Made by a program: the position numbers and the translations under genes | Shown: positions 26,399-35,051 of the stretch, piece after piece | Numbering within the stretch: position 1 is the stretch's first letter | How the letters are laid out: every line of letters starts with the position of its first letter | Notes under the pieces: generated by a model | Databases searched by the model: none | Told to the model about the DNA's origin: nothing | What the model saw: only the letters and a program-made list of their open reading frames with translations | DNA from: Brumimicrobium sp964585545 | GTDB lineage: Bacteria; Bacteroidota; Bacteroidia; Flavobacteriales_D; Crocinitomicaceae | Length of the DNA: 64,000 bases | NCBI GenBank assembly: GCA_964585545.1 | Contig: CAZPDT010000004.1 | Coordinates: 161,829-225,828, forward strand | Reading direction: 5' to 3'

Positions 26399-27331
26399 TT
26401 ACACATTCTGAAACACATCTGTTAACGCAGTAACAATTTGTTTTTTACGGGAAACAATGCCTTTAAGCAATGCACGGTTTTGATTCAATTCTACATCAAA
26501 TGCTTTTTCCACCTGTGCTTGACCCTCACCCATTGCCAATACTTCGGAGTTATTGTTGATGATATCGGTAACCACAAGTAAAAACAATGACAGTCCTTTG
26601 GTTTCCACAAGTCGTGTTATTTCTAATTCTAAATCCCTCTGATTATCATAAATTTTATTTATATCAACAGCATTCACTTGCGCAATTTCAACATTTTTCC
26701 CCGCCATGGTAAAAGTCTTGGCATCCATTGATAACAATTGATCAGTTGTTTTGTCGCTTAAGTCTGCTCCTGCTTTCAACATCTCAAAACCATAACTCTC
26801 AAGATCTACTTTTGCAATTTTTGCTAGTTTATTTGCAACTTCAACATCTTCTTCTGTGCAAGTAGGAGATTTTAATAATAAAGTGTCAGAAATAATTGCT
26901 GATAACATCAAGCCAGCTATATCTTTTGGTATTTCCTTTTTATTCTCTTGATACATTTTATAGAGGATGGTTGCAGTACATCCAACGGGCTCTATTCGAA
27001 AATAAAGGGGATGTTTTGTTTCAAAATTAGCCACTCGATGATGGTCGATAACTTCTAGGATATTTGTTTCTCTGATATTATCAACGCTTTGTTGAAATTC
27101 ATTGTGGTCTACAAGAATCACCCCTTTTATATCATTTTCGACCTTTTCAATCAATTGTGGTGCTTGCATTTTAAAGTAGTCAAGGGCAAATTGTGTTTCT
27201 TTATTGACTGTTCCAAGTCGAACAGGTGTTGCATCAATGCCTAATTGTTGCTTTAAATCTGCATATGTAAGCGCAGAACAAATTGTATCTGTATCTGGGT
27301 TTTTATGTCCAAAAATTAATATTTTTTTCAT
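26399..27331 (-). CDS. ppaC: Manganese-dependent inorganic pyrophosphatase (family II, DHH superfamily)
   Basis: A 310-residue family II pyrophosphatase. The metal-binding motifs are GHKNPDTDTICSA (residues 7-19), LVDHNE, and VIDHHR (DHH motif); the C-terminal DHHA2 domain ends with the active-site SRKKQIV motif. It hydrolyses PPi in the cytoplasm, pulling biosynthetic reactions forward, and uses Mn2+ or Co2+. The start at 27331 is chosen because the first strand KILIFGHKNPD follows directly; the 22 codons upstream look non-coding. A TATTTTTG box lies about 97 nt upstream. Confidence 0.93.
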   Translation of the reverse strand: MKKILIFGHKNPDTDTICSALTYADLKQQLGIDATPVRLGTVNKETQFALDYFKMQAPQLIEKVENDIKGVILVDHNEFQQSVDNIRETNILEVIDHHRVANFETKHPLYFRIEPVGCTATILYKMYQENKKEIPKDIAGLMLSAIISDTLLLKSPTCTEEDVEVANKLAKIAKVDLESYGFEMLKAGADLSDKTTDQLLSMDAKTFTMAGKNVEIAQVNAVDINKIYDNQRDLELEITRLVETKGLSLFLLVVTDIINNNSEVLAMGEGQAQVEKAFDVELNQNRALLKGIVSRKKQIVTALTDVFQNV

Positions 27332-27427
27332 CCTTATTTTAACTTTAGTAAGGTCTCTAATTATACAAAAAACGATAGTGTAGATTAGAATTTGCATTTA
27401 ACCACAACGACACGTCTAATGCAATGG

Positions 27428-27435
27428 CAAAAATA
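27428..27435 (-). promoter_or_regulatory. -7 promoter box (TATTTTTG) upstream of ppaC
   Basis: Exact TAnnTTTG match on the minus strand; predicted 5' leader of about 90 nt. Confidence 0.35.
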
Positions 27436-27761
27436 AGAATATAATCGCTATTTACAGCGTGGATATTTTGTTTTTTCTTTTTGGCGGGATATAGAAATGT
27501 AAAACTTTAAAGGCTTACTCATTTTTATTTCTATATCTTCTCTTTCTTGATTAATTTCAAAAACGAGAGCGAAACACTTTATTGAGTAGCTTTTAATTGT
27601 TTTGTTTTTCAACGAGTGAAGAGCAAAATGTTTTGTAATTAATCTAATGATTAAGAGCAACTTATAATAAAAACATATTCGAATACGGTAAGTTTAACTA
27701 TATTTACTATGGAACGAATGCTAAAAAGTTTAAAAAACTGACGCAACTTTAAAGAAAAGTC

Positions 27762-27769
27762 TATTTTTG
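27762..27769 (+). promoter_or_regulatory. -7 promoter box (TATTTTTG) of the universal stress protein gene
   Basis: Exact TAnnTTTG match 32 nt upstream of the ATG. Confidence 0.5.
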
Positions 27770-27801
27770 TAGGTGCTAATAACTATAAACCAATATCAAT
27801 T

Positions 27802-28623
27802 ATGGTCAACAAAAGTTTTATCGTCCCTTACGATTTTACTAAGGTTGCAGAAAACGCCTTAAATCATGCTGTTATCACTGGCCGAGTAGTGAAAGTTAAG
27901 ATATTTGTTCTTCATGTTGTTTCCAAGAAGAAAGACATTAAAGAGGCAAAAGAAAAATTAAAGAATACCATTTCAAGGTATGAAAAAGATCCGATAGAAA
28001 TTGTTCCTATAGTTCGCGTCGGAAATATATTTGACGAAATTGGAGGTTTTGCTACTGAACACCATGCCGATTTAATTTTTATGGGCACTCATGGAGCTTC
28101 TGGATGGCAACATATTTCTGGCTCACATGCTTTAAAGGTAGTTACACATTCTTTAGTCCCTTTTATAATTGTTCAAAATAAGCCATCCAAAACCACAGGA
28201 TACAATGACATAGTGGTACCTTTGGATTTACACAAGGAGACCAAACAAAAATTATCGGTTGTTGCTTCAATGGCAAAATATTTTAAATCTCGCGTTCACA
28301 TGGTTATTCCTAAAGAAACAGATGAGTTTTCAAAGAATAAAATTGCTGCTAATATTTTGTTTTCTCAACGGTTTTTTGATGAAAGGGATATCAAAACATC
28401 TGTTACAAGGGCGCCAAGAGGAGGTTTCGATAAAGAAATTGTAAAAGTAGGTGTGGAAAAAGACGCCGATTTAATTGCAATTATGAACTTGAATAAAAAC
28501 AATTTATTTGGTGCTCTTGGTTCAAGATATGAACAATACATCATCACTAATGACGCTCAAATTCCTACTTTAATTATTAATCCAATAGAAACACCTCATG
28601 GGGATAGTGTTTTGTTTTCATGA
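27802..28623 (+). CDS. Universal stress protein with two Usp domains
   Basis: A 273-residue protein with tandem Usp folds (about 1-135 and 140-273). The first domain has the full nucleotide-binding signature (MGTHGASGW ... GSHALKVVTHSLVPF). The second is diverged and lacks a clear G-2x-G-9x-G motif, so only the first is likely to bind ATP. Usp proteins are cytoplasmic and respond to starvation, redox or envelope stress. Its 3' end converges with the large sensor-cyclase gene; only 11 nt separate the two stop codons, leaving no room for separate terminators. Confidence 0.88.
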   Translation: MVNKSFIVPYDFTKVAENALNHAVITGRVVKVKIFVLHVVSKKKDIKEAKEKLKNTISRYEKDPIEIVPIVRVGNIFDEIGGFATEHHADLIFMGTHGASGWQHISGSHALKVVTHSLVPFIIVQNKPSKTTGYNDIVVPLDLHKETKQKLSVVASMAKYFKSRVHMVIPKETDEFSKNKIAANILFSQRFFDERDIKTSVTRAPRGGFDKEIVKVGVEKDADLIAIMNLNKNNLFGALGSRYEQYIITNDAQIPTLIINPIETPHGDSVLFS

Positions 28624-28634
28624 AAAAAGTAAGG

Positions 28635-31600
28635 TTAATCTTTATAGTTGTCTTCTCGAATGCGTTGTTTTATATCTTCTAGGTTTTGCATTTTCTTTTC
28701 AAGTCTAGTCTCAATGGAGGTTTTGGTGAAGTAACGATGCATTTTAAAGAATTTTACTTGAGTTTTATCCCATTCTCGATCGCTGTTGATTTTTCCGTGT
28801 TCTCGTAATTCTTTGCGCAAGCGGTCAGAAATTTCATGAAAATCGTCTCGACCTAAATAATCCAAATCGGCATCACAGATAATTTCTTCTAACTTATCTT
28901 TTGGATGGTGAGGGACTTGTGTGACATAAATTAATTCTTTAATGCGTTCTAGATGTTCTTTGGAATATCCAAACTTAGGAAGGATTTCAGCGGCCATTCT
29001 TGCTCCAACGGGTTCATTTTTTTCATATTGTTCTACAAATCCCGCATCGTGATAGGAGGCTGCCGATTTTAATAAAAACAGGTCTTCATCTGTAATTCCT
29101 TCTTGAATAGCGATCCTTTCAACCTGTCTTGTAACATCTTTAGAATGCTGGTAGGAGTGATAATGTAATTTGGGACTCAATTCTTTTTTGAGTTTTGACA
29201 TAATGAACCGTTCGGCTTTATAGTAATTGATTTTACTATAATGGTGTAGAGTAATGAGCTCTTGGAAAGCGTCATTGGGTTCTACGCCTAATCCATCAAC
29301 AGAAAGCTCTGGTTTTATTGAAACCACCTCATACATCATTATTTTTGCACCACTCTTTGTCTTAACACGACCTACTTTATTGCATTCGAAGTAAGGCTCA
29401 ATATAATCAAAAGTGTCCTGAGTAATGGCGATTTTACCAGGTTCACAAAGTTGTTCCATTCGTTGGGCATGGTTCACAGCACTGCCCCAAATGTCATAAG
29501 CATATCTTTTTGTTCCTATTACACCCGCTGAAACAGATCCTGTGTTGATGCCAATACGCAGTTTCCAATAGGGTTCACCTTTTTCTATTTGCGCTTTCCT
29601 GTGGTTTTGCATATAATTCTTGATTTGAACAGCAGCCAATGTGGTGTCAACGGGATGTGTTTTATTCCGTATGGGAACTCCACCAGCGCACATGTATGCA
29701 TCTCCAATGGTTTTTATTTTTTCAAGGTTGTTTTTATCAATGATTTTATCAAATTGTCTAAAATGTTTGTCGAGTACAGAAACCAATTCTTTTGCGGACA
29801 TTTTTTCTGCAATTTTAGAAAAACCTACAAAGTCAGTAAACATAATAGATACAACTTTAAAGTCACGCGCTGCTGATCGTCCATCTTTTTTCAATTGACT
29901 GGCTGTTTCCTTGGGCAGGATGTTGTTTAAGATACGTTCCGACTTTTCTTTCTCTTGCTCAAGTTCTTTTGTTTGTTTTTCTAACCGGTTTTTTTGTTCT
30001 TGAATTTTTTCATTTTTTTTACGAAGCTCTCTTGTCCTATCGGCAATACGCATCTCTAAACGCACCTGTCTTCTTCTTTCCGTTTCGATACTTTTTCTTA
30101 CTCGGTATAAAACAAATAAAGCAATTACTACAAGAATAATTAAGTAAAACCACCATGTTAACCAAAAGGGGCGCTCTACTTCAATCGTTAATTGTGCTGG
30201 ATGAACAGTCCATTTTCCATTTGTTGTTCTTGCATAAACTGAAAGTTCATAAATTCCTGGAGCAAGACTTGTAAATCGCAATTGATTGGAGGAACCAAGA
30301 TCTTCTTTTATCTCGTCTCCTCCAGTCATTACATACTTGTATTGAATTCTGTCGGGGTTACTTAAATCATTAGCAAAGAAGCGCAGTTTTAGACTCCTTT
30401 TGTCATAAGGCAATTTAATGTGATTTGTAAAAGCAATATTTTGTGATAAAATGCCATTTTTCTTTGGTGTTAGGGTTTTGTTTTCGATTTCAATTTCTGA
30501 AAAGAATACCCGTATGTTGTTGTTGATATAGAAAACAGTAGAGGGCTTGAAATAATTGATTCCCTCGATGCTTCCAAAGTAAATTTCACCATTTTTTGAA
30601 ACAAAGCTAGCTCCAATGTTGAATTCATTACTCATTAACCCATCCTTTTCGGTAAAAGAATAGAAAGTGTCATCTTTTGTTTTAATTGCTACAACTCCTT
30701 TGTTTGTTGACAACCAAATAAATTTTGGGTTTTCTCCCACACCCTCAATTCTATAAACAACATTATTGGGTAAACCATTGGTTTTATCATAATGTACTAT
30801 CTCTTTGGTTTTTGAATTTAATTTAAAAACACCATCTCCTAGTGTAGCAAACCAAAACTCCTGCTTGTTGATTTGGAAAAAATCAGTGAAATAGTCGCGT
30901 GTTGCACGATTTAGAAAAGAAAATTTATTTTTATAATAGGCTTTTAGTTCATCGTTTTCATATTTGATTAAGTATATTCCTCCCGATGAAGGAGAGGTGT
31001 AATAGTTTCCTTCATTTTTAAAAATAAAACGACATGCGCCCAAACCAATTGAGTTTTTGACGTTGTTTTGATGGTATAAATATTGAAATTGTTGGGTATT
31101 ATAATTAAATAGTATAAGACCTCCCTTTGTTCCAATTAGATATTGTCCTTCTTTTTCAAAGGGTGTAATTGTATAGATGAGGTCAAATCCCCTTTGAACA
31201 TCGAAGGGATGTGTTAGTTTTGTAAAGGTATACTTTTGGGGGTTTTCAGTATCGATAACCAACTTAAACAAGCCGTCTACACAGCCCACTAAAAGTGTAT
31301 TGCTCGAAATCACCTGAAGAGAAAGTGCTGTATAGTCCTCATTGTCGATGGAAACTCTGTTATAATGGTAATAATACTGCTTGTTTCTATCGTAACATGA
31401 GACGCCTTTATCAGTAGCAATATAGAGAAACCGCTGATCTTTTGACTCTTCAAATCCCCATACATTTTGGGCGGGAAGTCCCTTTGTTGGGTCAGCAGAA
31501 ACACCTACGCCCTTAAAACCTACTTGATTGGGATTAAAACTGCTTAATCCCTGTTGAGAAGTAATCCATATGATGCCTTGATTATCTTTAAACAGACCAG

Positions 31601-32528
31601 TTAATTTATTGGAGATCAACGTTCCTTTTTGGAAAATATCAGACGAATAATTTAAAACACTAACAGTATTGTCTTTGTTTTTAGTTACTTGATAGAGTCC
31701 AGAGTTCTCACTTGCGGCAATAAGTCGGTTGTTTGAAAGGTATATAGCATCAATGATGTTTACGTCTTTCAGCTCAGAAAAGAGGTTTCTTAAGGGCAAA
31801 AAACTTTGAGTTGATTCGTTGTAATAGAAAACCCCCTCATTGGTAGAAATAACAAGATTGTGTATCGGAGATTCAATTAATCCGTTTATGACAAACTCAT
31901 CTTTGTTCTTAATTTTGGGTCGAAGTAACGCTTTTTTATTAAAAGACAAATCGGTTCTTAAAACGCCTTCAAACTCACTAACAAAAAGGAGTTCATCTTT
32001 TTGATAACGAATATCTATGACGGTAGATTTAAATGACTCGCTATCAACCAAGTGATAAGTGGTGGTGTGTGTATTGAATTTATAGATTTTCCCAAAAACA
32101 GTTCCAATCCATAAATTTCCACTATCATCTTGGGCGATAGAAGAAATACTTACGCGCTCTTTTAATGGAAATGAAGAAAATTTTGCTGCTTTAATGTTAT
32201 AGTTAGTGAGTCCATTAGATGTTCCAAACCACAGATTCCCATTTTTATCAATGAAACTTGTATTGATATATTCGCTGGAAATATCATACCCTTCAGCAAC
32301 AGTAAAAACCTCAAAGTTTTTACCATTGAACTGATTAATACCATCTTGAGTGCCCAGCCACATTGCACCTATTTGATCTTGAATAATACAAGAAATAGTG
32401 CTTTGTGAAAGACCGTCATCAATGGTATAATTTTTAAACTGAATATTGTCTTGAGCCCTTAACAAAAGACTTGATAAGAACCCAAAACAAACCAGTAAAA
32501 AGTATTTATTAATCAAAGCTTTATCCAT
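28635..32528 (-). CDS. Propeller-sensor adenylate cyclase fused to an HD phosphohydrolase domain
   Basis: A 1297-residue one-component signalling protein. After a signal-like N-terminus (about 1-25) come many Reg_prop/two-component-propeller blades (about 30-690; patterns such as MWLGTQDGINQF, LWFGTSNGLTNY), then a Y_Y_Y domain (about 720-785), one membrane helix (about 788-808) and a coiled coil (about 811-870). A class III nucleotide cyclase follows (about 885-1070): metal aspartates 899 (FTDFVGF) and 943 (GDAYM), adenine-type K937 and D1012 (YDIWG), N1019 and R1023. The C-terminus (about 1120-1290) is an HD domain: H1128, H1160-D1161 (SYHDAGF) and D1219/D1221 (CDADLD). All catalytic residues are present, so it should make cAMP; whether HD degrades it is inference. 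The ligand is expected to be periplasmic. Confidence 0.92.
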   Translation of the reverse strand: MDKALINKYFLLVCFGFLSSLLLRAQDNIQFKNYTIDDGLSQSTISCIIQDQIGAMWLGTQDGINQFNGKNFEVFTVAEGYDISSEYINTSFIDKNGNLWFGTSNGLTNYNIKAAKFSSFPLKERVSISSIAQDDSGNLWIGTVFGKIYKFNTHTTTYHLVDSESFKSTVIDIRYQKDELLFVSEFEGVLRTDLSFNKKALLRPKIKNKDEFVINGLIESPIHNLVISTNEGVFYYNESTQSFLPLRNLFSELKDVNIIDAIYLSNNRLIAASENSGLYQVTKNKDNTVSVLNYSSDIFQKGTLISNKLTGLFKDNQGIIWITSQQGLSSFNPNQVGFKGVGVSADPTKGLPAQNVWGFEESKDQRFLYIATDKGVSCYDRNKQYYYHYNRVSIDNEDYTALSLQVISSNTLLVGCVDGLFKLVIDTENPQKYTFTKLTHPFDVQRGFDLIYTITPFEKEGQYLIGTKGGLILFNYNTQQFQYLYHQNNVKNSIGLGACRFIFKNEGNYYTSPSSGGIYLIKYENDELKAYYKNKFSFLNRATRDYFTDFFQINKQEFWFATLGDGVFKLNSKTKEIVHYDKTNGLPNNVVYRIEGVGENPKFIWLSTNKGVVAIKTKDDTFYSFTEKDGLMSNEFNIGASFVSKNGEIYFGSIEGINYFKPSTVFYINNNIRVFFSEIEIENKTLTPKKNGILSQNIAFTNHIKLPYDKRSLKLRFFANDLSNPDRIQYKYVMTGGDEIKEDLGSSNQLRFTSLAPGIYELSVYARTTNGKWTVHPAQLTIEVERPFWLTWWFYLIILVVIALFVLYRVRKSIETERRRQVRLEMRIADRTRELRKKNEKIQEQKNRLEKQTKELEQEKEKSERILNNILPKETASQLKKDGRSAARDFKVVSIMFTDFVGFSKIAEKMSAKELVSVLDKHFRQFDKIIDKNNLEKIKTIGDAYMCAGGVPIRNKTHPVDTTLAAVQIKNYMQNHRKAQIEKGEPYWKLRIGINTGSVSAGVIGTKRYAYDIWGSAVNHAQRMEQLCEPGKIAITQDTFDYIEPYFECNKVGRVKTKSGAKIMMYEVVSIKPELSVDGLGVEPNDAFQELITLHHYSKINYYKAERFIMSKLKKELSPKLHYHSYQHSKDVTRQVERIAIQEGITDEDLFLLKSAASYHDAGFVEQYEKNEPVGARMAAEILPKFGYSKEHLERIKELIYVTQVPHHPKDKLEEIICDADLDYLGRDDFHEISDRLRKELREHGKINSDREWDKTQVKFFKMHRYFTKTSIETRLEKKMQNLEDIKQRIREDNYKD

Positions 32529-32560
32529 TTAACTCGCCTCTATTTAACCCAAACAAAAAA

Positions 32561-32678
32561 CTTCTGTGCTCTTAAGGTCTATGACTATTTTATCTTTTCA
32601 TCACTAAAACCTATGAATACAGCTTGTAAGCTCAATGCAATGCAGTGAGTCTGGTACACTGAAGTTAATAGTTCAGGC
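32561..32678 (+). repeat. Intergenic repeat, copy E (long form)
   Basis: From CTTCTGTGCTCTTAAGG through CTATGAATACAGCTTGTAAG to GAAGTTAATAGTTCAG it aligns along its length with copy C at 19714-19806 and has the same block order and spacing up to the CAACGCAGT-like core. Confidence 0.65.
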
Positions 32679-32719
32679 CAAAGGGATAAAGTTAAACATT
32701 ATTCAATCGAATTGAAAGC

Positions 32720-33214
32720 TTATTCAGAAGTATGTAAGTTTTCCATATTTCTATCAAATTGATAAAGACCACCACTATCTTTTCCTATGAGTTTAAGGCT
32801 GTCAATAATATTGCGAGCCATAGCCTCTTCTTCAATTTGTTCAGAAACATACCATTGTATAAAATTATGTGTGGTATAATCTTTTTCTTTAAGACAAGCG
32901 CCAACAATATTATTGATGCTTTTTGTCACCATTTGTTCGTGTTCTAAAAGCGATTTAAAAAGATGCAAAGTGGAAGAGAAGTTGACATCGGGCTTTCCAA
33001 TAGCGGGAATAATTGCTACTCCTCCACGCTCATTAATAAACTTTACCAACTTCAACATGTGTTCTCTTTCTTCATCACTATGGGCGTATAGGAAAGTTGC
33101 CGTTCCATTTAACCCTTTGTTTTCTGCCCATGAAGCCATTGCTAAATAAAATTGGCTTGAAGAGTATTCTTTTTCTATTTGTTCGTTTAAAAGTTTTTCA
33201 ATTTTTTTATTCAT
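32720..33214 (-). CDS. Ferritin (FtnA type)
   Basis: A 164-residue non-haem ferritin with the four-helix fold. Ferroxidase ligands are visible as the N-terminal glutamate in EKEYSSSQFYLAMASW, EE..H in SDEEREHMLKLV and the later EHEQMV and QIEEEA. The 24-mer oxidises Fe(II) and stores the ferric mineral in the cytoplasm. A TATTTTTG box lies about 30 nt upstream. It is a single-gene unit between repeat copy E and the divergent exonuclease gene. Confidence 0.95.
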   Translation of the reverse strand: MNKKIEKLLNEQIEKEYSSSQFYLAMASWAENKGLNGTATFLYAHSDEEREHMLKLVKFINERGGVAIIPAIGKPDVNFSSTLHLFKSLLEHEQMVTKSINNIVGACLKEKDYTTHNFIQWYVSEQIEEEAMARNIIDSLKLIGKDSGGLYQFDRNMENLHTSE

Positions 33215-33244
33215 TTTCTTGGTTTTTAATTTATTGATTTACTT

Positions 33245-33252
33245 CAAAAATA
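33245..33252 (-). promoter_or_regulatory. -7 promoter box (TATTTTTG) of the ferritin gene
   Basis: Exact TAnnTTTG match on the minus strand, 30 nt upstream of the start codon. Confidence 0.5.
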
Positions 33253-33451
33253 GGCATTATTAATGGGGATATGAAATGATTGTGCTAGTTTGAAATTAGT
33301 CCAAATTAAATTGTAATGTATTTTAGACTTATTTTGTCTCGATAAAAGATAGAATTGACAATGAGGAATTGCTAAATTCAAAATAAAAAAATAAGATTTT
33401 AGAGCATCGTTTTCTATTTTCTGTTATCTTTAAAAGAAAAAACGAATTCTA

Positions 33452-34171
33452 ATGCTAGAAAAAATTAACCTACAAAAAGTATTGTTTCTCGATATTGAAA
33501 CAGTTCCCCAAAAATATGACTTTAAGGATTTAGACGAGACAACGGCTGCGTTGTTTGACCATAAAACCCGATTCCAACAAAAGGAAGGGAAGTCTGTGGA
33601 TGAAATCTATGAAGAAAGAGGAGCAATCCTTTCTGAATTTGGTAAAATTGTGTGTATTTCGGTAGGATTTGTACATGAAAAAACAACAGGGAAAGAGATG
33701 AGACTAAAGTCTTTTTATCATGATGATGAAGAAACTTTATTAAAAGATTTTGCCCGATTATTAAACGACAATTACAACTCACCATATCACCTTCTCTGTG
33801 GCCATAATGCAAAGGAGTTTGATTTTCCATATATAGCAAGGAGAATGTTAATCAATGGAATAAAACTACCCAATGCTCTTGACATTGCAGGGAAAAAACC
33901 TTGGGAGGTACAGCATCTAGACACCATGGACTTATGGAAGTTTGGAGACTATAAACATTATACTTCACTTGCTTTGTTGTGCCATATTTTTAATATCCCT
34001 ACACCTAAAGACGACATTTCGGGAGCGGATGTAGCAAGGGTTTATTATGAGGATAAAGATTTGGAAAGAATCAAAGTATACTGTGAAAAGGATGTTGTCG
34101 CTTTGGTACAATTGTTTTTAAAAATGAAAGGAGAAGCCTTGGTCGAAGAGGCTGATATCATTTTCTCATAA
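33452..34171 (+). CDS. DEDD-type 3'-5' exonuclease (DNA polymerase B exonuclease-like)
   Basis: A 239-residue RNase H-fold exonuclease. The three Exo motifs are seen: LFLDIETVPQ (Exo I, D and E), HNAKEFDFPYIARR (Exo II, D) and the C-terminal YCEKDVVALVQLF (Exo III, Y...D). This matches the family of stand-alone predicted exonucleases related to the proofreading domain of family B polymerases. Its likely role is DNA or RNA end trimming; no polymerase domain is attached and no repair gene adjoins it. It has no signal peptide, so it should be cytoplasmic. Confidence 0.88.
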   Translation: MLEKINLQKVLFLDIETVPQKYDFKDLDETTAALFDHKTRFQQKEGKSVDEIYEERGAILSEFGKIVCISVGFVHEKTTGKEMRLKSFYHDDEETLLKDFARLLNDNYNSPYHLLCGHNAKEFDFPYIARRMLINGIKLPNALDIAGKKPWEVQHLDTMDLWKFGDYKHYTSLALLCHIFNIPTPKDDISGADVARVYYEDKDLERIKVYCEKDVVALVQLFLKMKGEALVEEADIIFS

Positions 34172-34174
34172 AAG

Positions 34175-34212
34175 TATGAATACAACCTACGAGTTCAGCG
34201 CTTTGAAGTGAG
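34175..34212 (+). repeat. Intergenic repeat, copy F (short form)
   Basis: TATGAATACAACCTACGAGT followed by TCAGCGCTTTGAAGTGAG repeats the left motif and core of copy E in a shortened form, between two convergent genes. Confidence 0.5.
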
Positions 34213-34226
34213 CTTTCTGACTAAAC

Positions 34227-35006
34227 TTATCCGTAAATTTCATTGAGGATACCCGCCAATCGAACACCTCCTTTCAGCAATTGCTGCTTGAGGTCATCCC
34301 AATGGTTATAGGAATATTTGTATCCTAATTTTTTATCTGAATCAAATTTATAAATATCGGGTCTTAAATCCATGTTTTCTTGAATCCATACATCAATATT
34401 GTCTGATTGCCATTTTTTAACTTCTTTAGGCGTTGTAATATTCACGACATTAGCCAATTCGGTATAACTATAAAGTTTATCATTAATCATTTCACTGTCC
34501 CAAACTTTATGTAGATTCGACTTTTTTCCAAACCAAGAAACAAAAATTTTATTCCCCCCTAGATCATCTTTTCTTCCCGTATGCAATGGTTGATGAATAT
34601 CCCCCACTAAGTGAATCAGAATTTTTAGATAAAAAGCCTCATCTTCTGGACTTAATTGATGTGATTTTAACTTTGAAATAGCTATATTGATACCTTGGAC
34701 TACGTCTCCTTTTGGGTTGTGGTTGACATCGCTATATTTCATGCCATCAGGGACGCTTACGTAGTGATAGGGTCTCAGTGTATCATATTTTTCTTGGTGG
34801 TCAGACTTAATATCGTCTAAAAAATTAGAAACTTCTGCCATGGTGTGTCCTTTGAGAATTTCTTGGACTTTTTCTTTTGATTTTTTTGTTAAATATTTAC
34901 TTGCAACCTCACCAACAACACGGTGTCCTGTTTTTCCCCAAGCCAAAGAGTTTTGAGAAAGAAGAAGAGAAAAAGTGATGAGAACAAAAGTGATAAAGGA
35001 CTTCAT
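34227..35006 (-). CDS. S1/P1 nuclease family, exported
   Basis: A 259-residue zinc nuclease. A signal peptide ends near residue 22 (SQNSLA) and the mature protein starts with WGKTGHRVVGEVA; the N-terminal Trp is a zinc ligand in this family. Further ligands lie in the DDIKSD, YHYVSVP and HLVGDIHQPLHTG segments. These phospholipase C-fold enzymes cut single-stranded DNA and RNA and remove 3'-phosphates, supplying phosphate and nucleosides from outside. It converges with the exonuclease gene across repeat copy F. Confidence 0.93.
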   Translation of the reverse strand: MKSFITFVLITFSLLLSQNSLAWGKTGHRVVGEVASKYLTKKSKEKVQEILKGHTMAEVSNFLDDIKSDHQEKYDTLRPYHYVSVPDGMKYSDVNHNPKGDVVQGINIAISKLKSHQLSPEDEAFYLKILIHLVGDIHQPLHTGRKDDLGGNKIFVSWFGKKSNLHKVWDSEMINDKLYSYTELANVVNITTPKEVKKWQSDNIDVWIQENMDLRPDIYKFDSDKKLGYKYSYNHWDDLKQQLLKGGVRLAGILNEIYG

Positions 35007-35051
35007 ATCAGATATTATTTTGAATTATCTTGTAAAGATACATAAATTGTG

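Larger units (their letters stand above)
27332..27801. other. Intergenic region between divergent genes
   Basis: The 470 nt carry a TATTTTTG box for each side (27428-27435 on minus, 27762-27769 on plus). A 70-codon open frame on the minus strand starts with TTG and has no coding character. Nothing else is seen. Confidence 0.5.

Noticed and set aside
23945..27331. Genomic island at the tRNA-Cys gene
   Set aside because: No integrase, no repeated tRNA 3' end and no change of composition were found near the tRNA; its flanks are housekeeping genes.
27448..27660. 70-codon open frame on the minus strand between ppaC and the Usp gene
   Set aside because: It starts with TTG, has a low-complexity lysine/isoleucine-rich composition expected from AT-rich DNA, and no promoter or family signal.
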